This document shows positions 1-8,137 of a DNA stretch of 64,000 bases, piece after piece. Source of the stretch: Paraburkholderia sp. NMBU_R16 (GTDB lineage Bacteria > Pseudomonadota > Gammaproteobacteria > Burkholderiales > Burkholderiaceae); NCBI RefSeq assembly GCF_013282575.1, contig NZ_JAAAYE010000027.1:1-64000 (forward strand), in the 5' to 3' direction. The stretch's first letter is position 1, and the number at the start of each line of letters is the position of its first letter. A program made the position numbers and the translations under genes. The notes beneath the pieces were generated by a model. It did not search any database and was not told where the DNA came from. It saw nothing but the letters and a program-made list of their open reading frames with translations.

Positions 1-5
1 CGCGG

Positions 6-266
6 CTACACGCGCTTCGAAACAATGCGAACCGTGCTGTTCCTCATCGCCGGCAAGCTAGATTTCTCCAGCTTCAACCCGCATGCCTCGTGAGCCGCGT
101 TACCCACTGCATTTTCAAAAGAGCCAGATTTTTCAAAACCCTGCATCAATCCCAGACTAGCCGAGCCATTTGGACAGTCCACGGTAAACCACCCCGCCGT
201 CGTCCCTGATGCGCGCGCCGCGAACCGGTGCACGCGCTTGGTGCTATCGCACGCCCGTATATCCAT
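6..266 (-). CDS. Doubtful small ORF, 86 codons
   Basis: An open frame of 86 codons reads leftwards and stops just inside the window edge. No signal peptide, membrane segment or familiar motif is visible, and it has no convincing ribosome-binding site. It could be a decayed gene fragment or chance coding in GC-rich DNA. It is listed only because nothing else occupies bases 1-266; I do not assign a function. Confidence 0.15.
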   Translation of the reverse strand: MDIRACDSTKRVHRFAARASGTTAGWFTVDCPNGSASLGLMQGFEKSGSFENAVGNAAHEACGLKLEKSSLPAMRNSTVRIVSKRV

Positions 267-371
267 AAATAAGCTTTCACTTCGTAATACAGATTCGATT
301 CCGTAAAGATCATATCTTTACGGAATGTAATAAATCAAAAAGTATATTTAGTAGTCCTAATTAAGGAGGAG
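267..371 (+). promoter_or_regulatory. AT-rich leader of the porin gene with a perfect palindrome
   Basis: This stretch is clearly AT-richer than its surroundings and leads directly into the porin gene. Bases 298-310 and 314-326 form a perfect 13-bp inverted repeat around the three bases CAT, ending 45 bases before the start codon. The dyad could be an operator for a dimeric regulator or, if transcribed, a hairpin in the 5' leader. The Shine-Dalgarno sequence AAGGAGG lies at 363-369. No -10/-35 pair can be assigned with confidence. Confidence 0.6.
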
Positions 372-2045
372 ATGTTGAAAGTCTTTCGATCCGCGCCGCT
401 TCTTGCGGCTCCCACGCTGTTGGCGATCGCCGCAGGTATGACTGCCTCCGGGGGCGTTGCCGCACAGGCCCTCCCCACGAGCAGCGAATCTCAAGAAATA
501 CGATTGCTCAAGGAGCAAATCGACAATCTGAACAAGAAGCTCGATGCGCTCGCGGCAGGTCAGGCCCGAACGGAAGCCGCTCAAAGAGCCCAGAAGGCAT
601 CGCCACCCATCGCCGCTGCCAACACCGCGGCGTATGCGGGCGTCGATGCCGACGCCCCGAAATCCAGTTGGAGCGACAATCTGCCGCCGCGCTTGAAGTC
701 CTTGCTGGACGTGTTGGGCGAGATCGACTTCTATGGCAACCTGGACCTCTCGGTGGACTACGCGACGAAAGGCCTCGCAAGCTCGTACACGCTGCCCGAC
801 GGCACCGTCGTCAGCCCGCGCGGCCATATGGGATGGCAGCCGGATATCTCGTCGAATCTTTCCTACTTCGGCCTGAGAGGCAAACGATCGCTCGGGTCTT
901 CGAAAGATCTGTCATTCGTCTATCAGCTGGAAACGCAGCTCGATGTCTCGGCCACGTCCGGCACCGGCAACTCGAACTCGGCTCAGGATTCGACGGTCAA
1001 GGGGGCGCTGACCTCGCGCAACAGCTATATCGGTATAGCGTCGTCGAAGTGGGGGGCGTTCAAGGTCGGCAAGACGGATGCGCCGTACAAGAACTCGACG
1101 GCGAGAATGAATCCGTTCTCCGGAACGCTGGGCGACTACGGCACCATCATGGGCAATACGGGCGGCGACAACCGCGTCGAATTCGGCACCCGCCTCGATC
1201 ATGCGCTGTGGTATGAATCCCCGCACTTCCACGGATGGTCGTTCAATGCCCTCGTTTCGCCCGGACAGAACCGCGGCTACGAAAATTCCACGCAGGCAGC
1301 GGGCGAATCGAACTGTACGGGCGGCAATATCCCGGGCAGCGGCGGCGGCCCCGTGGCCTGTGACGATGGCAGCTACGGCACCGCCTATAGCGCCAACATC
1401 GCTTACGAGGGCGGACCGTTTTATTTCACGACGGCGTACGAACTCCATCAAGGGGTGAACCGGTCGGGCGACGTGACCTCCACGCCCGCGGCACTGGCGT
1501 CGCTGGACGGAACGGATCCGAACGACATCGGCAACGAATGGGCGTGGAAGGTCGGCATGCAGTACAAGCTGCCCACGCACACGACGCTCAATGGTGTCTA
1601 CGAAGTGATGCGCCGGAAGATCCCGGCGTACCTGGAGGTGCAAAACGAACGCAGCCGCAACGGACTCTGGCTGGCGGTGACGCAGGACTTCACGGCGAAG
1701 GACAGCCTGAGCCTCGGCTGGGCGCATGCATTCCATTCGCCGGGCGATCCGGGGCAGCACAATACGCCGCCCGTCGATCCAACCGCGCTCGGCACGGCTA
1801 ATCCGCACAACGCGGCAAACATGTTCGCCGCCATCATTCGGCACAAGATCGACAAGCACACGACGATCTACGCCGATTACGCGCTCTTGCTCAATCAGCC
1901 TGCGGCGCACTATGCGCTCGGCGCGGGCGGCCGCTCGGTGACGGTGGACTGCCACGACGGCAGCTCCGTCTCTCAGGGCGCGCCGTTCTGCTACGCGGGC
2001 GGCCGCGAAATGGGCGTGTCGGTGGGTCTGAACTACAAGTTCTGA
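372..2045 (+). CDS. Outer-membrane porin with N-terminal coiled coil
   Basis: The product of 557 residues is a Gram-negative general-diffusion-type porin. Residues 1-33 form a signal peptide ending in a VAAQA cleavage-type site. Residues about 39-70 (EIRLLKEQIDNLNKKLDAL) look like a short coiled coil, unlike classical porins of about 380 residues. A long beta-rich part follows and ends with a C-terminal Phe (GLNYKF), the usual outer-membrane insertion signal. Cysteine pairs near 315-330 and 530-545 may form loop disulfides. The Shine-Dalgarno sequence lies only two bases before ATG 372; the TTG at 375 is better spaced and is an alternative start. The gene stands alone, so its substrate cannot be inferred. 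Confidence 0.85.
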   Translation: MLKVFRSAPLLAAPTLLAIAAGMTASGGVAAQALPTSSESQEIRLLKEQIDNLNKKLDALAAGQARTEAAQRAQKASPPIAAANTAAYAGVDADAPKSSWSDNLPPRLKSLLDVLGEIDFYGNLDLSVDYATKGLASSYTLPDGTVVSPRGHMGWQPDISSNLSYFGLRGKRSLGSSKDLSFVYQLETQLDVSATSGTGNSNSAQDSTVKGALTSRNSYIGIASSKWGAFKVGKTDAPYKNSTARMNPFSGTLGDYGTIMGNTGGDNRVEFGTRLDHALWYESPHFHGWSFNALVSPGQNRGYENSTQAAGESNCTGGNIPGSGGGPVACDDGSYGTAYSANIAYEGGPFYFTTAYELHQGVNRSGDVTSTPAALASLDGTDPNDIGNEWAWKVGMQYKLPTHTTLNGVYEVMRRKIPAYLEVQNERSRNGLWLAVTQDFTAKDSLSLGWAHAFHSPGDPGQHNTPPVDPTALGTANPHNAANMFAAIIRHKIDKHTTIYADYALLLNQPAAHYALGAGGRSVTVDCHDGSSVSQGAPFCYAGGREMGVSVGLNYKF

Positions 2046-2064
2046 GGCGTGTCGCCCGACGAGG

Positions 2065-2097
2065 AAAAAGCAGGGGGCAGCCGAAATGGCCGCCCCC
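2065..2097 (-). terminator. Rho-independent terminator of the ABC exporter gene
   Basis: Bases 2073-2082 and 2088-2097 form a 10-bp GC-rich stem with one mismatch around the loop GAAAT. On the minus strand the stem is followed by five T residues (2069-2065). It lies 52 bases beyond the exporter stop codon and between two convergent genes, so it may also slow transcripts coming from the porin. Confidence 0.75.
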
Positions 2098-2148
2098 GGT
2101 CCTGCGTCGTGCTCGGGCCGCCGCAAACGGCATTGCGCCGTGGCTGCG

Positions 2149-3987
2149 TCATTGCGCCATCGGCAACGGCGATTCTTGCAGCGAAGCTTCCAGCCCCTTG
2201 GTCAGCTCGAGCGCCTGACGTTCGAAAAGCCGCCGGTAGATACCGCGCTCGGTGCGAATCAGCGTGTCGTGATCGCCTTGCTCCACCACGCGGCCACGCT
2301 CGAGCACGATCAGCCGATCCAGCGCGCGCACGGTCGACAAGCGATGTGCGATGACGATCGTCGTACGCCCTGCCATGAGCCGCTCCATCGCCTGCTGGAT
2401 CAGCGCTTCGCTTTCGCTGTCGAGGCTCGACGTGGCCTCGTCGAAGATCAGAATCCGCGCGTCGGCAAGAAACGCGCGCGCGATCGCGACGCGCTGCCGC
2501 TCGCCGCCCGATAACTTGACGCCGCGTTCACCGACGAGCGTTTCATAGCCGTTGGGCAGCGCGGCAATGAACTCGTGCGCGTTCGCGAGCCTGGCTGCAT
2601 GTTCGATCTCGGCACGGGTGGCACCCGGGCGCGCATAGGCGATGTTCTCCCAGAGCGTGCGATGAAACAGCAGCGGCTCTTGCTGGACGATCGCAATTTG
2701 CCCACGCAGCGACGCTTGCGTAACCTGCGCGATATCCTGGCCGTCGATCAGGATCGCTCCGCCCTTCACGTCGTAAAGCCGCTGGATCAGCTTGATGAAC
2801 GTCGTCTTGCCGGAACCCGAGTGACCGATCAGGCCGACCCGCTCGCCCGGTGCAATGCGCATCGAGAAATCGGCGTAAAGCGGCGCTGCCTCCGCACCGT
2901 AGCGAAACGTCACGCGCTCGAAACGAATCTCGCCGCGGTCGATGACGATCGCCGGTGCATTGGGCTTGTCGTCGATGCCGAGCGGCTGCTGTTCGAGCGC
3001 GACGAGTTCTTCCATGTCGTTGACCGAGCGCTGCAGATTGCGCACGAGCATCCCCACATCGCGCAGGTAGCCCTGCAAGACCAGGAACATGGTCAGCGCA
3101 AAGGTGATATCGCCCACGCTTGCCTCGCCACGCATCCACAGGATCAGCGCCGCGCCGAGCATCGCGGCCTGCATCGCCGCGAGCATCGCGTTTTGCGCGC
3201 CGCCATTCGCCGTGCCGCGTAGCCAGGCCCGCCGCGTGCGCTTGCGCCATTTGCCAACGACGCGCGAAAGGCGCGCTTCCTCGCGCAGCTCGGCGCCGAA
3301 CGCCTTGACGACCGAATTGCAGGTCAGCGCGTCGGCCAACGCGCCGCCCATGCGCGTGTCCCACGCGTTGCCAAGCCGCGCGGCCGGTGCGACGAAGCCG
3401 ACCGAAAGAAAAGCCGTGACGGCGACGTAGACGATCGCGCCGACGCCGACGACAACGCCCATGGCCGGCCAATGCATGCCGAGCAACACCGTCGCGCCGA
3501 CGAGCATCGCGACAGACGGCAACAGGCCGATCAGCAGCGTGTCGTTGAGCAGATCGAGCGCCCATATGCCGCGCGTGATCTTGCGCACGGTCGAGCCGGC
3601 GAAGCTGTTGGCGTGCCAATCGGACGAGAAGCGCTGCACGCGGTGAAACGCGCTACCGGCAATCTCGCTCATCATGCGCAGCGTCAGCCCAATGATGTCG
3701 AGAAACATCAGGTAGCGCAGTAAAGCAGCAGCCAGGCCCAGCGCGATCAAGGCAATAAACGCGGCAAGTGCCGCATCGAAGGCGGCCGCCTTGGCATGCG
3801 CGCCCGTCGCCAGCGCGTTGACGAGGCGGCCCGCGAAGTATGGCGCCAGCACATCGGCCAACGCCCCAGCCAACGACAGCAGGACGATCGTGCCGATTCG
3901 CCACGGCTGCTTGCACCAATGGGCAAAGGTATAGCCGAACACGCTCTTGAATGCGCGGCCGCCGAAATCCAGTTTCATGCGGGTCAT
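2149..3987 (-). CDS. ABC exporter, fused permease and ATP-binding subunit
   Basis: This half-transporter of 612 residues joins a six-helix type IV exporter domain (residues about 20-310) to a nucleotide-binding domain. Visible motifs are Walker A GHSGSGKTT near 387, the signature LSGGERQRVAIARA near 490, Walker B ILIFDEATSSLD near 515 and the H-loop IVIAHRLSTV. It should work as a dimer in the inner membrane; the substrate (drug, lipid or peptide) cannot be told. ATG 3987 is preferred because GGAG stands just before it and the 31 codons upstream encode Arg/Pro-rich sequence outside the family. A 27-codon ORF and short tandem repeats lie upstream on the same strand. Confidence 0.9.
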   Translation of the reverse strand: MTRMKLDFGGRAFKSVFGYTFAHWCKQPWRIGTIVLLSLAGALADVLAPYFAGRLVNALATGAHAKAAAFDAALAAFIALIALGLAAALLRYLMFLDIIGLTLRMMSEIAGSAFHRVQRFSSDWHANSFAGSTVRKITRGIWALDLLNDTLLIGLLPSVAMLVGATVLLGMHWPAMGVVVGVGAIVYVAVTAFLSVGFVAPAARLGNAWDTRMGGALADALTCNSVVKAFGAELREEARLSRVVGKWRKRTRRAWLRGTANGGAQNAMLAAMQAAMLGAALILWMRGEASVGDITFALTMFLVLQGYLRDVGMLVRNLQRSVNDMEELVALEQQPLGIDDKPNAPAIVIDRGEIRFERVTFRYGAEAAPLYADFSMRIAPGERVGLIGHSGSGKTTFIKLIQRLYDVKGGAILIDGQDIAQVTQASLRGQIAIVQQEPLLFHRTLWENIAYARPGATRAEIEHAARLANAHEFIAALPNGYETLVGERGVKLSGGERQRVAIARAFLADARILIFDEATSSLDSESEALIQQAMERLMAGRTTIVIAHRLSTVRALDRLIVLERGRVVEQGDHDTLIRTERGIYRRLFERQALELTKGLEASLQESPLPMAQ

Positions 3988-4139
3988 AAGTGCTCCGCCC
4001 CGGCGACGCGGAGGCGTACCGGGGAATCGAAATCGAAAAAGAATGCGTCTACGGCGCCAGGCGTTCGCCTGCGCGCGCAAACCGCGAGTGATCGGTTGGA
4101 ATATTCAGCCGGGAACTACGATGCCCGGATACGGCAAAG

Positions 4140-4223
4140 CTAGCTATGCCGCGGGGGTACCGAGACCGCGAAGGCCGGAAGTGGGGCCACGTAAAGGACG
4201 GCTGAAAGCGTTGTCGACACCAT
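4140..4223 (-). CDS. Small hydrophobic ORF (27 aa), possible leader peptide of the ABC exporter
   Basis: ATG 4223 is preceded at 7 bases by a perfect Shine-Dalgarno sequence AAGGAGG (4237-4231), one of the strongest in the window. The 27-codon peptide is hydrophobic (TTLSAVLYVAPLPAFAV) and ends about 150 bases before the exporter start on the same strand. The leader between them contains a CCGGG/CCCGG dyad near 4106-4121. It may be a translated regulatory leader or a real small membrane protein. No homologue is recognised. Confidence 0.4.
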   Translation of the reverse strand: MVSTTLSAVLYVAPLPAFAVSVPPRHS

Positions 4224-4242
4224 TTGGACGCCTCCTTTGCGT

Positions 4243-4269
4243 GTGAACGAAGTGAACGAAGTGAATGAA
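4243..4269. repeat. Three 9-bp tandem repeats upstream of the small ORF
   Basis: GTGAACGAA occurs at 4243-4251 and 4252-4260, followed by the variant GTGAATGAA at 4261-4269. The array ends a few bases upstream of the Shine-Dalgarno sequence of the 27-codon ORF on the minus strand, so it falls in its leader or promoter. Copy-number change could alter expression; that is inference. The rest of 4270-4387 shows no gene. Confidence 0.7.
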
Positions 4270-4387
4270 ACGAACGGACCGAACTGCGATTGCGCGATTG
4301 TAGCAGCGGATCGGGCGAGGCGTGACGCGCCCGGGAATATCCCGTGGAACGAGCGGGTTATTCCCGGTGGGGCGCGCCGGCGACGCC

Positions 4388-7300
4388 TCAATGCAGCCCA
4401 AAGTCGACGCGCGTGGTCGGGCCGCTATCGCTGAGCTCCTTGGTATCGACCTTCGGCGCCACGATGAATATCCGGTCGGTATCGACTTTCAAGTACTGGC
4501 GAACGGCGTTCGCGCGACGCTGCGCCAAGTCGCGGAGGCTCGCTTCATCGATGGGGGCATGGGCGGCGAGTATCCGCTTCATGTCGTCGTCCGGCAGCGT
4601 CTTCGTGAGGCCGATGAAGTTGTGCTGTTTCTTGAAATCGGCGTTCTTGTAGGCCTTCGTCAAATACTCGCTGTACTCGCTCGGCGTGAGCGTGACCGAG
4701 GACGCATCGTCACCCTGCGCGCCGCCGCCCTGAGATTTGAGCTTCTCCTTGCGCACGAGGTCGTCGACGTAGGCCAGCCGCAGTGCGGGCGTGTCGATGG
4801 CAGGATCCGCGCGGCCTGTCAGATCCAGTTTGACTTCCGGTTTATCGGCGAGCAGCTTGGCGATCGTGTCGAGCTTGCTTCTCGTCGAGTCGGTCAGCTC
4901 GGCGGATCCCGGTGAAAACGCGACGTAACGGAGCTCGCGTGCGTCGCTCTCCCCACCGCCGCCCACCGCGTTCGCGAGCAGCGCAAACGGCGCCGTCACC
5001 GCCCGCTCGACCAGATGCAGAATGGCGCTCCAGATGAGACTACCGAGACTGAACTGAGGGTTCGACAGAGAACCCGATACGGGGACGTTCACATCGATCT
5101 GTCCGCGCCGGTTCTTCAACAGCGCAATGGCAAGCCGCACGGGCAGTTTCGTCGCCGTGTCGTTCTCGACGTGCTCGCCGAACGTCAGTTGATCGATGAA
5201 CAGATGGTTGTTGGCCGTCAGCAGGTCGTTGTCGAGCTTATAGTGCAAGTCGACATTGAGCTTGCCCTTCGTGATCGGGTAACCGGCATATTTGATCGAA
5301 TACGGCGTGAGATTCGTGAGCTCGATGTCGTGCGCGCTCGCGCTCAAGTCGAGCGACGGTTTCTCGGCCAGCGGATTGACCGTACCGCGAATGGCGATCG
5401 GACCGTTTTCCGCGAGGCTCGCCCCGACATCGACGGGCGCAGGCGTGCTCGAATCCGTGCCGAATGCGCCGATCGTCCCCGTAATGTCGACGAGGTTGGC
5501 GTTGTAGTTCGGCTTGACGAAGTTGTCGGTGTAGTTGACGCGCCCCTGCTGCAGCACGACCTCGCCGACGTGAACCCGCACCGGGTTCGACGACGTGGCC
5601 GGCGGCGCGTTGTGGGTCACCACGACCTCGCTCGTGTGCCCGCGATGTGTTGCGGCATCCTCTGTCGCAGCCTCGCTCTTTTCGCGCGCGAGCACATCGT
5701 CGAGATTGAGCTTGCCCTGCGCGTTGAGCAACACGCTTCCGAAGAACTGCGCGAACGTCACGCGGCCAATGTCGATATCGGTCGCGCGGCCGTCATAGCG
5801 CACTTTCGTACGCGCCAGTACGAGCGAGCGCCATCCGGCAAGCGGCGCCGAAGTGATGCGATCGAGCAGCCGCACATCGACAAGCGCAGCGCCGCCCTGG
5901 TAGGTCGCCTTGACGCTGTCTTTCGTCGCCGACACCTTCAACTCGCCGCCCGCGTTGAGCAGCGCACTCTTGACGACAGCGTTCAAGCTGTCGCCGAAGT
6001 ACGGCTCGAACGCCGCCACATCGAGACGGTTCGCATGCAGCTTCAGCGACGCGTCGAGCGGGCTCGGCACGACGCTGCCCGAGGCCTCGAACAGGCCCTT
6101 GCCGTTCATCGTGGCATCGAGCTTGACGGGCAGCGGACGGCTCATGTCGTCGCTGATGTTTTGCGCTTGCAGTTGCACGGACGAAAAATGCACCGTCGCG
6201 GGCCGGGCCGGGACTTGATCGACGATATCGGCCGAAGCATCTTTCAAACGCAGTTCGGCGATCGAGTAATGCCATGCGGGCGAAGCGCCTGCCGGCTGAA
6301 CGCTGTTGACCGGCTGCGTCTCGCGAGCCTTGCGGGTGCCTGCTTGCCGCGGCGTTTGCTCGCCCGCATGCGCGCTATTCGGCGCCTCGGCCCATGCGGC
6401 AAGATCGATGCGGCCGTCCTTCAGGCGCGTTGCCTTGACCGCCAGGCCGGTCGCCTCGACGCTCGACAGCTCGGCCTTGCGTTCGGCGAGGTCGATCTGC
6501 TTGACGCCGACGCGCGCGTCGCCGAGCGCAATGTCTCCCGAGCCGCCCGTACCCGCCAATTTCAACGCCTTGAGCGTCAAGTCGCCGTCGCTCACGCGCA
6601 CATTCATCGGTGTCTTCGACCAATCCACCCGCACCGGCAGATTCGCCCCGAGTGTGCCGGCCGAAATTCGTGCGGCAGTGGCGTTGGCCAAGTACGGCTG
6701 AGTGAGCGCGAGCGGCAGCGCCTCGGCCGCGAGCTTGGCATCGGCGGTCTTGGCGTCGAGATCGAAGGAGCCGGTCGCCGCGAGCGTGCCGCCCTGAGCG
6801 AATGCCGTGCGGACTGCATAACGCACCGGGTGCTTGGCAAGCGTCGAAAAATCGTCGACCGATACTGTCAGGTGATTGAGCCCGAGCGCCACGGGCTGAG
6901 CCGGTGAGCGGTCTTCGAGCGCCACATTGCCGTCGTTGAGCGCCAGACGTTTGATCGAAAGATCGAGCGGCGCAGCGGCGCCGGACGCTGCCTCCGGCAC
7001 CGATGCGGTCGATGCCGCAGATGCCGCAGATGCCGCAGATGCCGCGGCGCCGCTCGCCGGCGCGGTCGCGAACGTGCGCGCTACGCTCAGTTCGCCCGAA
7101 CGCTCGCGCACCAGATGCAACGACGGCTGATCGAGCCGGATTTCATCGAAGCGAAACACGCGCTTGAACGGTTCGAGCGAAGCAGCGTCGACGTGCAGCG
7201 CATGCGCCGAAAAAAGCGGTGCGCTGCGTTCATCGACGATTCGCGCGTCGGCCAGATCGGCGGTGCCCGTCACGGTCAACGCGGGCGCGTCGCCGGCCAT

Positions 7301-8125
7301 CACGAAGCGCAGCTTCAGATCGCCGGCAAGCCGGCCGTTTTGCACGGTGACCGGCAGCTTGACCGGCGCATACGATAGCAGCCGCGGCACATCCAAGTCG
7401 GCGAACTTCAGTGCGATTTCCGATTCGCGGGAAGCCGCGAACGGCTTCGTCTTTCCGCCGACGCTGATCGGACTGCCGTCCACGCGCGCGACGAAACGCG
7501 GATCGACGAAGATATCGGTCTTCGAGGGCAGCGTGGCGATGAACGGCACGCCCAGCGAGAGCTGATCGATCACATGCCGCGCGCCGAGCAAGCGGTCGTC
7601 GAAATCGATGCGGCCGTTGTCGACATCGATGTTCGAGACCGAAAAACGCGCCGGCCCCGTTTGCGGCTTGGAAGGCGTCGAGAACTTTTCGACGATATCC
7701 GTGAAATTGAAGCGCTGCGCATCGAGTCGCACGATGTTCGCGTGCGGCGAATCGATCGTCAACTCGTCGACGATCGGCGCAAAGCGCAGGATCGTGAGCC
7801 ATGACAGGCGCACGACGAGGCGCTCGGCGCTGAAGAAATCGCCTGGCGCCGCCTTTTCGCCGATGCGGATGCGATCGGCTTCGAGCCGCAGCGTGTAAGG
7901 ATTGAGCTTGACACGTCCGATCGTAACCGGCCGCGCCAGTTGGGCGCTCAGTTGCTGCTCGGCTACGTGCCGCAGAAGCGGCGGCGCGGCGAAAAATCCC
8001 AGCAGCCCGAAAACGGCGACGACGACGACGATCGAAATCGCCCACCGACGCACACCGCGCGAGCGCACCACGCCGAGTAGCCGGGTCAGCGCGCCTTCAT
8101 CGCCGGCGTTAGAACTGCTCGTCAT
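4388..8125 (-). CDS. DUF748/AsmA-like giant envelope protein
   Basis: The product of 1245 residues has one N-terminal membrane helix (about 28-48) and then a long repetitive AsmA-like/DUF748 part expected to lie in the periplasm. Related AsmA-like proteins form grooved beta structures linked to lipid transport between the membranes; that role here is inference from the family. Residues about 365-382 are a low-complexity Ala/Ser tract encoded by a GCCGCAGAT-type DNA repeat (about 7015-7050). The C-terminal 150 residues resemble an OmpA-like peptidoglycan-binding fold (VAFSPGSAELTDSTRSKL). The Shine-Dalgarno sequence GGAGGG precedes ATG 8125. The gene follows the DUF1254 lipoprotein gene after 12 bases, so the two are probably co-transcribed. 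Confidence 0.85.
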   Translation of the reverse strand: MTSSSNAGDEGALTRLLGVVRSRGVRRWAISIVVVVAVFGLLGFFAAPPLLRHVAEQQLSAQLARPVTIGRVKLNPYTLRLEADRIRIGEKAAPGDFFSAERLVVRLSWLTILRFAPIVDELTIDSPHANIVRLDAQRFNFTDIVEKFSTPSKPQTGPARFSVSNIDVDNGRIDFDDRLLGARHVIDQLSLGVPFIATLPSKTDIFVDPRFVARVDGSPISVGGKTKPFAASRESEIALKFADLDVPRLLSYAPVKLPVTVQNGRLAGDLKLRFVMAGDAPALTVTGTADLADARIVDERSAPLFSAHALHVDAASLEPFKRVFRFDEIRLDQPSLHLVRERSGELSVARTFATAPASGAAASAASAASAASTASVPEAASGAAAPLDLSIKRLALNDGNVALEDRSPAQPVALGLNHLTVSVDDFSTLAKHPVRYAVRTAFAQGGTLAATGSFDLDAKTADAKLAAEALPLALTQPYLANATAARISAGTLGANLPVRVDWSKTPMNVRVSDGDLTLKALKLAGTGGSGDIALGDARVGVKQIDLAERKAELSSVEATGLAVKATRLKDGRIDLAAWAEAPNSAHAGEQTPRQAGTRKARETQPVNSVQPAGASPAWHYSIAELRLKDASADIVDQVPARPATVHFSSVQLQAQNISDDMSRPLPVKLDATMNGKGLFEASGSVVPSPLDASLKLHANRLDVAAFEPYFGDSLNAVVKSALLNAGGELKVSATKDSVKATYQGGAALVDVRLLDRITSAPLAGWRSLVLARTKVRYDGRATDIDIGRVTFAQFFGSVLLNAQGKLNLDDVLAREKSEAATEDAATHRGHTSEVVVTHNAPPATSSNPVRVHVGEVVLQQGRVNYTDNFVKPNYNANLVDITGTIGAFGTDSSTPAPVDVGASLAENGPIAIRGTVNPLAEKPSLDLSASAHDIELTNLTPYSIKYAGYPITKGKLNVDLHYKLDNDLLTANNHLFIDQLTFGEHVENDTATKLPVRLAIALLKNRRGQIDVNVPVSGSLSNPQFSLGSLIWSAILHLVERAVTAPFALLANAVGGGGESDARELRYVAFSPGSAELTDSTRSKLDTIAKLLADKPEVKLDLTGRADPAIDTPALRLAYVDDLVRKEKLKSQGGGAQGDDASSVTLTPSEYSEYLTKAYKNADFKKQHNFIGLTKTLPDDDMKRILAAHAPIDEASLRDLAQRRANAVRQYLKVDTDRIFIVAPKVDTKELSDSGPTTRVDFGLH
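7009..7052. repeat. Short tandem repeat inside the DUF748 gene
   Basis: A 9-bp unit of type GATGCCGCA is repeated about four times and encodes the Ala/Ser tract of the DUF748 protein. Because the unit is a multiple of three, copy-number changes keep the frame. Confidence 0.7.
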
Positions 8126-8137
8126 CCACCCTCCGGT

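Noticed and set aside
5015-6907. A 630-codon open frame antisense to the DUF748 gene
   Set aside because: Same mirror effect; the DUF748 frame has the membrane helix, family motifs and ribosome-binding site.
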